A stretch of DNA of 51,446 nt from Cyclobacterium jeungdonense (lineage in GTDB: Bacteria; Bacteroidota; Bacteroidia; Cytophagales; Cyclobacteriaceae), in assembly GCF_010994275.1 (NCBI RefSeq), contig NZ_WMCD01000018.1, forward strand, positions 1 to 51,446. The letters are read 5' to 3'. This document shows positions 33,699 through 42,151 of the stretch, piece after piece. The position numbers and the translations under genes are program-made. How positions within the stretch are numbered: position 1 is the stretch's first letter; every line of letters begins with the position of its first letter. Below the pieces are notes generated by a model, which ran no database searches, had not been told where the DNA came from, and worked only from the letters and a program-made list of their open reading frames with translations.

Positions 33699-34064
33699 GT
33701 GGCTACACAAAATATAATTTCGAAAACTAGTTTTAAATTTTTATCTTTGGGTTTATTATTTTGTGTTTTTTCAATTGAAGCATCTTTCGGACAGTCCGAA
33801 GCAGGAGGGGTAATTGCCGGTGAACAGGTAAATGAGGTTTCCTACCATCCACAAACTCCTGAAAAACGGTTGGATAAATCAAGCGGCAAATCCGAAAAGA
33901 GGTCGTTTTCAGGTTACTCCAAGAATGAAAATGGGTCTGAGCGATCGGACTACCAAGGTATCAGCGATAAAGGGACTCAAAATGGTGAAGCCTCGTCAGA
34001 AGAGGTTTCTACGCTTTCTTTTAATATCTTCCTGTACGTACTCGATCGGTTTAAGGAGGATTAG
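33699..34064 (+). CDS. Small secreted hydrophilic protein (GTG start)
   Basis: A 121-residue protein with a clear signal peptide (TSFKFLSLGLLFCVFSIEASFGQ) and a mature part of low complexity, rich in Ser, Glu, Lys and Gly (SSGKSEKRSFSGYSKN, GEASSEEVS), ending in a hydrophobic FNIFLYVLDRF helix. There is no ATG, so GTG at 33699 is the start. No domain is recognised. A frame-shadow on the same strand exists but has no signal peptide. Function is unknown. Confidence 0.6.
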   Translation: MATQNIISKTSFKFLSLGLLFCVFSIEASFGQSEAGGVIAGEQVNEVSYHPQTPEKRLDKSSGKSEKRSFSGYSKNENGSERSDYQGISDKGTQNGEASSEEVSTLSFNIFLYVLDRFKED

Positions 34065-34159
34065 GTTATTTACTTCCCTCTATTTAAATCCATTTCCTTG
34101 CACAACAGGTAGTTATTCCCCACAGTTACTTAGTTTAGTTTCCAAATAAACCCTTGATA

Positions 34160-34999
34160 ATGAAAAAGTTTGCGGCAGTCTGGTACGTATGGCTCCTTAG
34201 CTCCATACCCTTTATACTACCCCTTCAGGCACAGGAAATCGCCCTTCAGCTCTACAGCCTTCGTGAACAAATGAAAATGGATGTAGAAAGGTACCATGAA
34301 ATCATCAGTCAATGGGGAATCCGGTACATAGAAGGTGGCGGGACCTATGGAATGAGCGAAAAAAAGTATAAGCAGCTTTTGGAAAAATACAACCTGCAGC
34401 TGGTAAGTGTTGGCGGAACTTTCGAGGAAATGCGTGATAATCCTCAGGCTGTTATTGATCGGGCGAAGTTCTTTGGGGCCAACTATATAGTGACTTTTTG
34501 GATCCCGCATACTTCCGGAAACTTTGGAGAAGCAGATGCCAAAAAAGCAGTATCAGTCTTTAACAAGGCTGGGAAGATGGTAAAGGAAGCCGGCCTTACC
34601 TTTTGCTACCATCCTCACGGCTATGAGTTCACGGATTATGGAGAGGGAACACTGTTTGATTACATGATAGAAAATGCGGAGGATTTCGATTTTGAAATGG
34701 ATGTTTTTTGGGTGAAAATGGCAGGTGCGGACCCCTTGGCAATCCTGGAGGCCCATCCTGAAAAGTTTCCTTTGCTACACCTGAAGGATCGAAAAAAAGG
34801 AACATCCGGTACCAGTGACGGAACTGGTGATGTAGAGTCTAATGTGGTTTTAGGTAATGGAGACATAGACGTAGAGGGCATCATCCGTCAGGCAAAAAAG
34901 GCAGGAACGGATTTTCTGATCATCGAAGATGAATCCTCCAGGTCCGTGGCACAAATCCCCCAATCGATTTATTTTATTCGTTCTATTCTAGATCAATAG
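34160..34999 (+). CDS. Secreted sugar phosphate isomerase/epimerase-like TIM barrel
   Basis: A 279-residue protein with a signal peptide (FAAVWYVWLLSSIPFILPLQAQ) and one xylose-isomerase-like TIM barrel. Metal ligands are suggested by YIEGGGTYG, FCYHPHGYEF, FEMDVFWVKMAGAD and LLHLKDRKKG, plus the closing DFLIIEDESS. Start at the ATG at 34160; a TTG at 34154 in frame is less likely. This family includes exported proteins linked to polysaccharide utilisation. It differs from the isomerase at 4973-5929 in having a Sec-type rather than Tat-type leader. Confidence 0.85.
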   Translation: MKKFAAVWYVWLLSSIPFILPLQAQEIALQLYSLREQMKMDVERYHEIISQWGIRYIEGGGTYGMSEKKYKQLLEKYNLQLVSVGGTFEEMRDNPQAVIDRAKFFGANYIVTFWIPHTSGNFGEADAKKAVSVFNKAGKMVKEAGLTFCYHPHGYEFTDYGEGTLFDYMIENAEDFDFEMDVFWVKMAGADPLAILEAHPEKFPLLHLKDRKKGTSGTSDGTGDVESNVVLGNGDIDVEGIIRQAKKAGTDFLIIEDESSRSVAQIPQSIYFIRSILDQ

Positions 35000-35091
35000 T
35001 CCCGTAGATCGCGTCAGGTAGAAAAGATAAAAGAGAGCTGCTGGCTTTCCATGCCATACAGCTCCATGAAAAATACATAAGATTGGGCTTC

Positions 35092-35658
35092 CTAATCTAA
35101 ATACAGGTATTTTATGCGACCATCTGCATCTGTTACCCGCAGGTAGACCTCTTCTAATTTCAGAAATTTAAGGTGGTATTTTTTGACAAAGCCACCAGTT
35201 TCCTGGATAACATCCGTCGCTATTTTAGTATGACTGTTGTCAAAAATAGTTACCTCCGTTCCCGGCTTTTCTACCCCCAGTACTTTAAGTGTAAAGGTTT
35301 TATTATCAATGACCTTAGCGTAAGCCAAGAGTTTTTTTTCTACCTTTTTCCTGTTTTCCACGTCAAAACTCACTGTTTCTTCTTTTGTTTCCAGTTTCAC
35401 CTTGTATTTTCCTTCGGGCATCTTAGACAGATTGTAGGGGATATTAAGCGGTGAATTTACCTTATAGTGGTTTCTATCAATCAGTTTTCCAGCCGGATCG
35501 TAAATCGATACAATCACCTGGCCTGCTGCTTCCGCTAATCTTAACGTGAATCGCTGTTCTTTCGCTTCTATGGATGAAATTTCCATCAGGCTTTTGTCAG
35601 CCGCCATACTTCCAAGTGCGAGGCTGAATGTCAATACTAGAGTTGCTAACGTTTTCAT
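35092..35658 (-). CDS. Secreted beta-sandwich hypothetical protein
   Basis: A 188-residue protein with a signal peptide (LATLVLTFSLALGSMAA). The mature sequence is made of short alternating beta strands; VSIYDPAGKLIDRNHY and MPEGKYKVKLETKEETVSFDV look like a secretion-tail-type or DUF3244-like beta-sandwich, and a second similar unit follows (FTLKVLGVEKPGTEVTIFDN). Start at 35658 (MKTLATLVLTF) opens on the leader. The longer frame from 35736 is unsupported. Function is unknown. Confidence 0.72.
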   Translation of the reverse strand: MKTLATLVLTFSLALGSMAADKSLMEISSIEAKEQRFTLRLAEAAGQVIVSIYDPAGKLIDRNHYKVNSPLNIPYNLSKMPEGKYKVKLETKEETVSFDVENRKKVEKKLLAYAKVIDNKTFTLKVLGVEKPGTEVTIFDNSHTKIATDVIQETGGFVKKYHLKFLKLEEVYLRVTDADGRIKYLYLD

Positions 35659-36064
35659 GGTTGTGTGCATTTGTTGGATATTGAATTTTCCTGAATTATT
35701 ACCAATGCCATACCATGAAAAATGGGAAATGGACAACCGATCTAAGAGTGAAAATTTTATGTCTGAAACGAAACCCTTTTAGATTGCTCCCAGGGCTATA
35801 AGTTGTATCAAAAGCGTACGATTGTATCCTGATTTGTTTGGTACTGATACAGCTTTTGTCAAAAAATGGTAATCGGACTAAGGAATTTGAGTTAAAAAAA
35901 ATAAAAATAAATTTTTCAAAAATAATTAAATGATTTGATAGACAGAACGTTATCAAGACGTAACTGTCCATTACCGAACATTGATTGGATGGAAGTGAAC
36001 AATCTTTAATGCATAGAATGGCAATTGAATTGGGAGAAAAGGAGAAGATGTTACTTTCCGCAGA
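35659..36064. other. AT-rich gap between two minus-strand genes
   Basis: No coding frame is convincing. The part 35880-35940 is nearly pure A/T with a run of A on the plus strand. I see no perfect promoter box for the gene at 35658, whose promoter should lie here. Confidence 0.45.
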
Positions 36065-36436
36065 TCAATTTCGCAAGGATTTTCGCCTCCTTTTATAGCC
36101 TCCCTTTCTTCTTTTGCTACTAGTATAAAAATTATACAGGAAGTTAACCGCCATCAGGGCAATCGTAAGCGGTATAAAAAAAGACGGCAACATGTTTTTG
36201 ATCCCAAGCAAAATAAATAAGGCGGCGATTATACCTACTTTGAATGAAGTGTAGCTTTCGGGAAAAGTACTGCCGACCAATACCAGACTAACAATCTCGG
36301 CAACAATCAAAACCAATATCATCCACGTAAATAGGGTATTGGTAGGGACGCTACTCCCAACAAAGTACCAGGCAAGCAGGCCAATCACTGCGATTAGACT
36401 AAGGGTCTGAAGAGAGGTATGGATAGTTTCTTTCAT
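36065..36436 (-). CDS. Small four-helix membrane protein
   Basis: A 123-residue inner-membrane protein with four hydrophobic segments (about 9-29, 36-56, 66-84 and 86-103) and a strongly basic tail (SSKRRKGGYKRRRKSLRN) that should stay cytoplasmic by the positive-inside rule. No family motif is recognised. The downstream end lies in a gene-free region; the S9 peptidase gene stops 74 bases upstream of its start on the same strand. Confidence 0.7.
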   Translation of the reverse strand: MKETIHTSLQTLSLIAVIGLLAWYFVGSSVPTNTLFTWMILVLIVAEIVSLVLVGSTFPESYTSFKVGIIAALFILLGIKNMLPSFFIPLTIALMAVNFLYNFYTSSKRRKGGYKRRRKSLRN

Positions 36437-36510
36437 AATTCCGATTTTAGTAGGGAATTTAGAATTATTTCTCTGAAAACCAAAAAAAACACTGAATTAA
36501 CCCGGGTTGC

Positions 36511-38694
36511 CTACAAGTTATTTTTGATATAATCAGTCATCATCTGGTAAAGGTGCCAACTGGTGTTGCCCCCACTAATGCCATGGTTTCGGTTGGGATA
36601 ATAAAACGTATCCACCTGTTTATCGGCTGAAATCAGGGCGTCGACCAGTTCCACCGAATTCTGAAAATGAACATTGTCATCGCCGGTACCATGGATCAAA
36701 AGGAAATTTCCCTTGAGCTTGTCTACATGGCTGATGGGGCTGAAATCATCGTACCCTTCCGGATTGAGCTGAGGTGTTTGCAGGTATCTTTCAGTATAAA
36801 TAGTATCGTAGTACCTCCAGCTGCTAACTGGGGCCACTGATATGGCAGTTTTAATCAGGTCATGGCCAATCATCAGTGCCAGGGAGGACATGTAGCCACC
36901 ATATGACCAGCCCCAGATACCGATCCTTTCTTGATCGATATAGGGAAAGGACCCGAGGTAACTTGCTGCTGCAAGTTGGTCCTGAGTTTCCAATTTCCCC
37001 AGCTGGGCATAGGTACTGTGTTTAAAAGCCCTGCCCCTGCCGCCGGTACCCCTGTTGTCCACACAAGCGACTACGTAACCCTCTGCGGCCAGGTGTTGGT
37101 GCCACCAATCCCGGGTTCCTCCCCAGGAATTCATCACATTTTGAGAACCGGGACCTCCGTATACATATAGCAAAAGGGGATACTTTTTGGAAGGGTCAAA
37201 ATCAGCGGGTTGAACCAGGTATCCGTTCAACTCGGTCCCATCGGTTGTGGGAAAGGAGAAAAACGTTTTAGGTCTGAAAGAATAATCCTGCATTCGGATT
37301 TCCAAAACCTTGTTTTCTTCCAGGTTCGTGATCAAGCGACCTTTACTGTCCAATAGTCTGCTTAGCAGTGGCTTGGTAACGGAACTGTACGCATCGATAA
37401 AAAACCGGTGGTCCGGGCTCATGCGGATGGAATGGGTTCCCCGTTCCGGAGTCAGCAATTGCTTGTTTCGTCCATTCATCCCAATGGAATAAAAATGCCT
37501 TTCTAAGGGTGAAATTTCAGTAGAGAGGAAAAATACGCGTTTATTATTCAGGTCTACCCCTACCAATTCGGTGACTTCCCAATTTCCATCAGTGATTTGC
37601 CGGACCATGTTTCCTTCCAGATCGTAATGATAGATGTGTTTGAAGCCGTCATTTTCAGAGGTAGTCAGAAAGCCCTTATTGTCAGGCAGGAAAATAAAAT
37701 GGTCGTTGTAGTTGAGATCTACGTAGGTTTCGGAAGTTTCGGTTAGAATCATTTTTACGTTCCCCGTGGTTGGGTTGGCAAAAAGGATATCTTTTTGGTT
37801 TTGAAGCCGGTTTAGCCGGATGATGGCCAGGATGCTATTGTCTCCAGCCCAATATATCCGCGGGAGGTAAATGTCCGTTTCTTCTCCGGTGTGAATTAGT
37901 TGCGTGTCGCCGCTATCCAAATCGTAAACATGTATGCTCACCTCGGCATTTTTTTCTCCTGCTTTGGGATATTTGAATTCGTAATTTTTCGGATAAAGGG
38001 TTCCCCACATCTGCATGGAAAAAAGGGGTACTTCCTGCTCATCAAACCGGATAAAAGCTAGCTTGCTGCCATCGGGTGACCATTCAAAGGCCTTTGCCAT
38101 GGAGAATTCCTCCTCATACACCCAATCCGCAGCCCCATTTCGGATGGAATTGGATTCCCCGTCAAAAGTAACCTGCACCTTTTTCCCGGAGCTTAGTACT
38201 TCATAAAAAAGGTTATTTTCCTTTACATAAGCCACTCGGGTATTGTCAGGAGACAAACTGGCATAGGAAATCTTCTCTCCGTTTTCAAGTTGCCGAAACT
38301 GTTCTGTGCGAAGGTCAAACAGGTGGAATACAGCCTTGGTGGATCTTCGGTAGATGGATTCGACCTCAGACTCCAGCAGTGCCATGCTTTCATCCGGGTT
38401 AAAGGCGTAGTTGCTAAAATTTAGTCCCAGTTCTTTCCCATCGATCAGAATCCGGGATTCTTTGCCGGTTTCCAGGTTGATTTGAACTACCTGCGAGAAA
38501 CCCTCTCTTTTTTTCAACGCTGTGTAATAGCGGCCGTCCTTCATCCAATTGATGCCGTTGACCGTTTCAGGGCGATGTATTTCTTTTTTGATAACGTCTT
38601 CCAGGCTGATTTTCTTTGCCTCCTGAGCGATAACCGGGGAAAAGGTCAACCAAAGGAAGGAAAAAGGGGCCAATAGTTTAAGCGGTTGCAACAT
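36511..38694 (-). CDS. S9-family dipeptidyl peptidase IV-like protease
   Basis: A 727-residue exported serine peptidase with a signal peptide (LLAPFSFLWLTFSPVIAQ). The N-terminal two thirds is an eight-bladed DPP-IV propeller (WSPDGSKLAFIRFDEQEVP, containing the Glu pair region VYEEEFSM that grips the substrate N-terminus). The C-terminal hydrolase has the nucleophile Ser in GWSYGGYMS, Asp in HGTGDDNVHF and His in NRNHGISGG. It removes X-Pro or X-Ala dipeptides, aiding peptide use in the periplasm. It has no co-transcribed peptide importer. Confidence 0.93.
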   Translation of the reverse strand: MLQPLKLLAPFSFLWLTFSPVIAQEAKKISLEDVIKKEIHRPETVNGINWMKDGRYYTALKKREGFSQVVQINLETGKESRILIDGKELGLNFSNYAFNPDESMALLESEVESIYRRSTKAVFHLFDLRTEQFRQLENGEKISYASLSPDNTRVAYVKENNLFYEVLSSGKKVQVTFDGESNSIRNGAADWVYEEEFSMAKAFEWSPDGSKLAFIRFDEQEVPLFSMQMWGTLYPKNYEFKYPKAGEKNAEVSIHVYDLDSGDTQLIHTGEETDIYLPRIYWAGDNSILAIIRLNRLQNQKDILFANPTTGNVKMILTETSETYVDLNYNDHFIFLPDNKGFLTTSENDGFKHIYHYDLEGNMVRQITDGNWEVTELVGVDLNNKRVFFLSTEISPLERHFYSIGMNGRNKQLLTPERGTHSIRMSPDHRFFIDAYSSVTKPLLSRLLDSKGRLITNLEENKVLEIRMQDYSFRPKTFFSFPTTDGTELNGYLVQPADFDPSKKYPLLLYVYGGPGSQNVMNSWGGTRDWWHQHLAAEGYVVACVDNRGTGGRGRAFKHSTYAQLGKLETQDQLAAASYLGSFPYIDQERIGIWGWSYGGYMSSLALMIGHDLIKTAISVAPVSSWRYYDTIYTERYLQTPQLNPEGYDDFSPISHVDKLKGNFLLIHGTGDDNVHFQNSVELVDALISADKQVDTFYYPNRNHGISGGNTSWHLYQMMTDYIKNNL

Positions 38695-38830
38695 GATTGG
38701 GTTGATTTAATACAGGTCTGGTCACCGATAAGAGCCAATGCCAAACCGGTCACTATTCATTACTGTAAAACGAGATTGTTTGTTTTCCCCCTCGGGAAAG
38801 TAAACTTGATACGAACTAGCTGTCGAACTA

Positions 38831-40069
38831 TTAATTGCCCAATGGTTCTCCGCCTGGCCTTACGGGTTGTGTCCAGGCCTGTTGGTTGTTCATGTTTTCT
38901 ACCGGGTTTTCCTGTGCTTCGGATGAGATGATCTTGCAGCGCACAAACAGAAAGTCTTCACCCACTTCAAATTCGCCTTCATTGCCTGAAACGGTTTTCA
39001 AAATGGTCGTTTCCTTTTCTCCGGTTTTACAACCGATAAACTGTAAGGTATAGGTAACCCCATCTTTTGGTTTGGCCCGAATGCTTAGTAAGTTGTCAGC
39101 ATACCGAACATCTTCGAGTTCCACCCCTGTGGAAGCGTAAAAATCTCCTTTTTCCAGGGACCCGATGAGGGCTCCCGGTGTCAGTTCTTCGGCCCGTACA
39201 ACCACCCAACCCCTGCCGGCATTAGCTAGTTTGGAGGACTGTTCGTGGTAACTGTGACTGTCATCCGTGGCCAGTCCAAAAAGCAGAGGCTGCCCCTTTT
39301 CCAAGTAGGCGATGTTGATAAAATCCCACATTTCTTCGTAACCAAGTCGGGCTGAATCCCCCAGATTATTAACTGCAGGATGCCCGTTATAGACTTCAAA
39401 GAATCGCTCACCTTTAAGGCGAATCATGTCTTCGAGGGTAATGGCCCATCTGAAATTGGGGTGGTTGATGTGCACCATCATGGGTTTGCCGGATTCCTGC
39501 CGCTGTTCAAGCACGGCATTGATGTTGTTCTGCAAAACCTCTACTACACTACCTCCTTCACGGGGCTGTATTAATTGGTCAATATTGGTGGCATTCAGGT
39601 GTAAAGGTTTTCCTTCGTATCCGGCAGAAATTTCTTCTGCTGGCAGCATTATGAATTGTTCCTTTTCTTCATACAAAGGGGCATATTCGTCAAAGGTTTT
39701 GAGTTTTACTCGCAACTCCTCACCCTCTTTTTCATAAATTACCCATGAGTCACTATACTCGTTAAGGTAATTCTGAAACGCATTTCGATACATGCTATCC
39801 TGTCGGATGCTTACCCATTTTTCTCCTTCCTGGAAAATATTATGGTCAGATAGAGCGACAAACTGATACCCATTATCTTTGTACCATTTCATAATTACTT
39901 CAGGAAATTCATCCCCGTCACTCCAATAGGAATGCGTGTGTAGGTTTCCCTTATACCAATTATTTTCGCTGATTAGCCGGGTACTCTGTTGGGGAGAGCA
40001 TCCGGCAAAAATCAATAAAAAGCCCCATGTAAGGGAGGATAGCCTACAGCCACCGAATTTCGTTTTCAT
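38831..40069 (-). CDS. PHP-domain lipoprotein (metal-dependent phosphoesterase fold)
   Basis: A 412-residue lipoprotein: leader GFLLIFAGC with the lipid-bearing Cys at the lipobox. The PHP fold is shown by GNLHTHSYWSDGDEFPE (H-x-H and D), FVALSDHNIF, LPAEEISAGYEG and HINHPNFRW, which together provide a trinuclear metal site, and by LATDDSHSYHE near the end. The C-terminal 90 residues form an Ig-like or beta-sandwich add-on (GVTYTLQFIGCKTGEKETT). Secreted members of this group are thought to act on phosphate esters or glycans; the substrate is not known. Confidence 0.82.
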   Translation of the reverse strand: MKTKFGGCRLSSLTWGFLLIFAGCSPQQSTRLISENNWYKGNLHTHSYWSDGDEFPEVIMKWYKDNGYQFVALSDHNIFQEGEKWVSIRQDSMYRNAFQNYLNEYSDSWVIYEKEGEELRVKLKTFDEYAPLYEEKEQFIMLPAEEISAGYEGKPLHLNATNIDQLIQPREGGSVVEVLQNNINAVLEQRQESGKPMMVHINHPNFRWAITLEDMIRLKGERFFEVYNGHPAVNNLGDSARLGYEEMWDFINIAYLEKGQPLLFGLATDDSHSYHEQSSKLANAGRGWVVVRAEELTPGALIGSLEKGDFYASTGVELEDVRYADNLLSIRAKPKDGVTYTLQFIGCKTGEKETTILKTVSGNEGEFEVGEDFLFVRCKIISSEAQENPVENMNNQQAWTQPVRPGGEPLGN

Positions 40070-40224
40070 GTCTTTTTGAGAGCTAATTGAGGAATAGTTT
40101 TACCTGTGGTGAAGATATTGAATGCCAGGGTAAAATCAAACCTGTTTCCAAGCTATTACTGGCAAGGATAGGCAGGACCAAAGCATTTTGGTATATTTAG
40201 CCCTTAAAATCAACAATTTTGCGC

Positions 40225-40671
40225 ATGGCTATTCAACAAAAACTGATCAACTACCTTAACCAAATCCTCAGACATACCTATGAGAGCATCAAGGGATACA
40301 AAGACGCAGCTAGAAACCTAGGGGAGGGTCCATTTAAAGAATTTTTTATAGAACGGGCCAAAGAAAAAATGGTTCTTCGGGATGCTCTCATAGCTGAGAT
40401 TTACCGGCTGGAAGGGCAACCGATCGAAAAAGGTGGGTTTTTAAATTTATTTCAAAGATCCTGGAAAAACTTCAAAACCTCACTGGACCACGACAACGAA
40501 AAGGAAATCGCAAAATATTGCCTGGAAGAAGAAAAAAAAGCCACGAAGGAATTTGGGGTATTGCTTCGAAATCCGGAACTGGTTTCCGAGGATTTTTTTC
40601 AAATTCTGACAAGCCAGCATGAAAAAAACCTTGCTGCTTCAAAAGCGTTAGTAGAAAAGATTAAAATGTAA
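40225..40671 (+). CDS. PA2169-family four-helix-bundle protein (DUF2383)
   Basis: A 148-residue ferritin-like helical protein. NQILRHTYESIKGYKDAARNL and FKEFFIERAKEKMVLRDALIAEI are the first two helices; EKEIAKYCLEEEKKATKEF and LTSQHEKNLAASKALVEKI the last two. Acidic and His residues are placed as in diiron bundles, but I do not see the complete E-x-x-H pair. Start at the ATG at 40225; the frame open from a TTG at 40219 adds two residues. Bacteroidota often use these as stress-induced proteins; here it stands alone. Confidence 0.78.
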   Translation: MAIQQKLINYLNQILRHTYESIKGYKDAARNLGEGPFKEFFIERAKEKMVLRDALIAEIYRLEGQPIEKGGFLNLFQRSWKNFKTSLDHDNEKEIAKYCLEEEKKATKEFGVLLRNPELVSEDFFQILTSQHEKNLAASKALVEKIKM

Positions 40672-40794
40672 GTAAAGGCATGTTAATAAAGTTTTTTCTT
40701 ACAAACGAAAAAGTTAAACCCTAACTCTTTACATTAGTGAGAGGTTTGAATTTGAAAACCATTCGTAACAACCAGAAACTATATTCACTTACCT

Positions 40795-42132
40795 ATGAAA
40801 AAGCTATCTATTTGGTTAGTTTGTGTTTTTTTTATACAAACACTGGCCTTGGGTCAGACCAAAATTGACTTTAGGGAATTTACCCTGGATAATGGGCTTC
40901 ATGTGATCATGCACCAGGACAATAGGACACCTATTGTGGTTACCTCTGTCCTGTACCACGTAGGCTCTAAAAACGAAGATCCCACGCGAACAGGTTTTGC
41001 GCATTTTTTCGAACATTTGCTATTCGAAGGCTCCGAAAATATAGACAGGGGCCAATACACAGATTTGGTGGAAAGTAATGGGGGAGCATTGAATGCGTTT
41101 ACCAGCAACGACATTACCTATTATTACGAATTAATGCCTTCGAACTACCTGGAACTAGCCCTTTACCTGGAAAGCGAGCGCATGTTACATGCTAAAATCG
41201 ATGAGGTAGGACTGGAAACCCAACGAGAGGTGGTGAAAGAAGAAAAGCGGCAACGATATGATAATCAGCCCTATGGAACCATCCTTCCCGAAACCCTGGC
41301 GAGGGCTTATACCAAACATCCCTATCAGTGGGCGCCCATAGGGTCTCTCGAGCATTTGAATGCGGCCAGTCTGGATGAGTTTATGGAATTCTACAATGAT
41401 TTTTATGTACCCAATAATGCCATCCTTACCATAGCAGGTGATATCGAATACGAGCAGACTGAAGACTGGGTAAGAAAGTACTTTAGCGAAATTCCGGAGG
41501 GAGATGGGGATATTTACCGGCCCGAAATAGAAGAGCCCAGGAAAGAGGAAGAAATCCGGGATGTGATCTACGACAATATACAAATTCCAGCAATCATTCA
41601 GGCTTACAACCTGCCTCCCAAAAATCATCCCGATGCCTATGCCATGGAAATTCTGTCTACTTACCTGACCGGTGGTAATTCCTCGCTGATGACCAAAGAA
41701 CTGGTAGATAAGCAACAAAAGGCCCTTGTAATCGCTGCCATTCCCCTGGATTTGGAAGATGGGGGCATTTTTATCATGTACGGGATTACTAATATGGGGG
41801 TCGAACCAGAGGACCTGGAAAATGAAATTGATAAATTGATCCGTCAGGTTCAAGAGGAAGGCATATCAGAAGAAGATTTTCAAAAGTTGCAAAATATCAT
41901 TGAAAGTGATTTGGTAAGCAAAAATGCCTCTGTAGAGGGCATTGCGCAAAACCTGGCAGAATCTAAGCTATTTTATGGAGACACAGGTTATATCAACCGT
42001 GAGCTGGAAAAGTACCGGGAGGTAAGTCGGGCAGACATACAGCGCGTTGCTAATGAATACCTTACCCTTGACGGCAGGGTCGTGCTTTACTACCTTCCAA
42101 AATCCCAACAAACCGCAGCCAATCAGGAATAA
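40795..42132 (+). CDS. Secreted M16 zinc peptidase, catalytic subunit
   Basis: A 445-residue protein with a signal peptide (LSIWLVCVFFIQTLALGQ). The inverted zinc motif H70-F-F-E73-H74 is followed by the distal glutamate in REVVKEEKRQR. The C-terminal half is the second M16 domain (VANEYLTLDGRVVLYYLP). It pairs with the next gene, which lacks the zinc motif; such catalytic/non-catalytic pairs form a clam-shaped peptidase degrading small peptides in the periplasm. The gap to the partner is 19 bases, consistent with an operon. Confidence 0.93.
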   Translation: MKKLSIWLVCVFFIQTLALGQTKIDFREFTLDNGLHVIMHQDNRTPIVVTSVLYHVGSKNEDPTRTGFAHFFEHLLFEGSENIDRGQYTDLVESNGGALNAFTSNDITYYYELMPSNYLELALYLESERMLHAKIDEVGLETQREVVKEEKRQRYDNQPYGTILPETLARAYTKHPYQWAPIGSLEHLNAASLDEFMEFYNDFYVPNNAILTIAGDIEYEQTEDWVRKYFSEIPEGDGDIYRPEIEEPRKEEEIRDVIYDNIQIPAIIQAYNLPPKNHPDAYAMEILSTYLTGGNSSLMTKELVDKQQKALVIAAIPLDLEDGGIFIMYGITNMGVEPEDLENEIDKLIRQVQEEGISEEDFQKLQNIIESDLVSKNASVEGIAQNLAESKLFYGDTGYINRELEKYREVSRADIQRVANEYLTLDGRVVLYYLPKSQQTAANQE

Positions 42133-42151
42133 TCTTTAAACGCTGAAAACC

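Noticed and set aside
35030..35070. Short gagctg/cagctc inverted repeat after the second isomerase
   Set aside because: Only 6 base pairs with a 20-base loop and no T-run.
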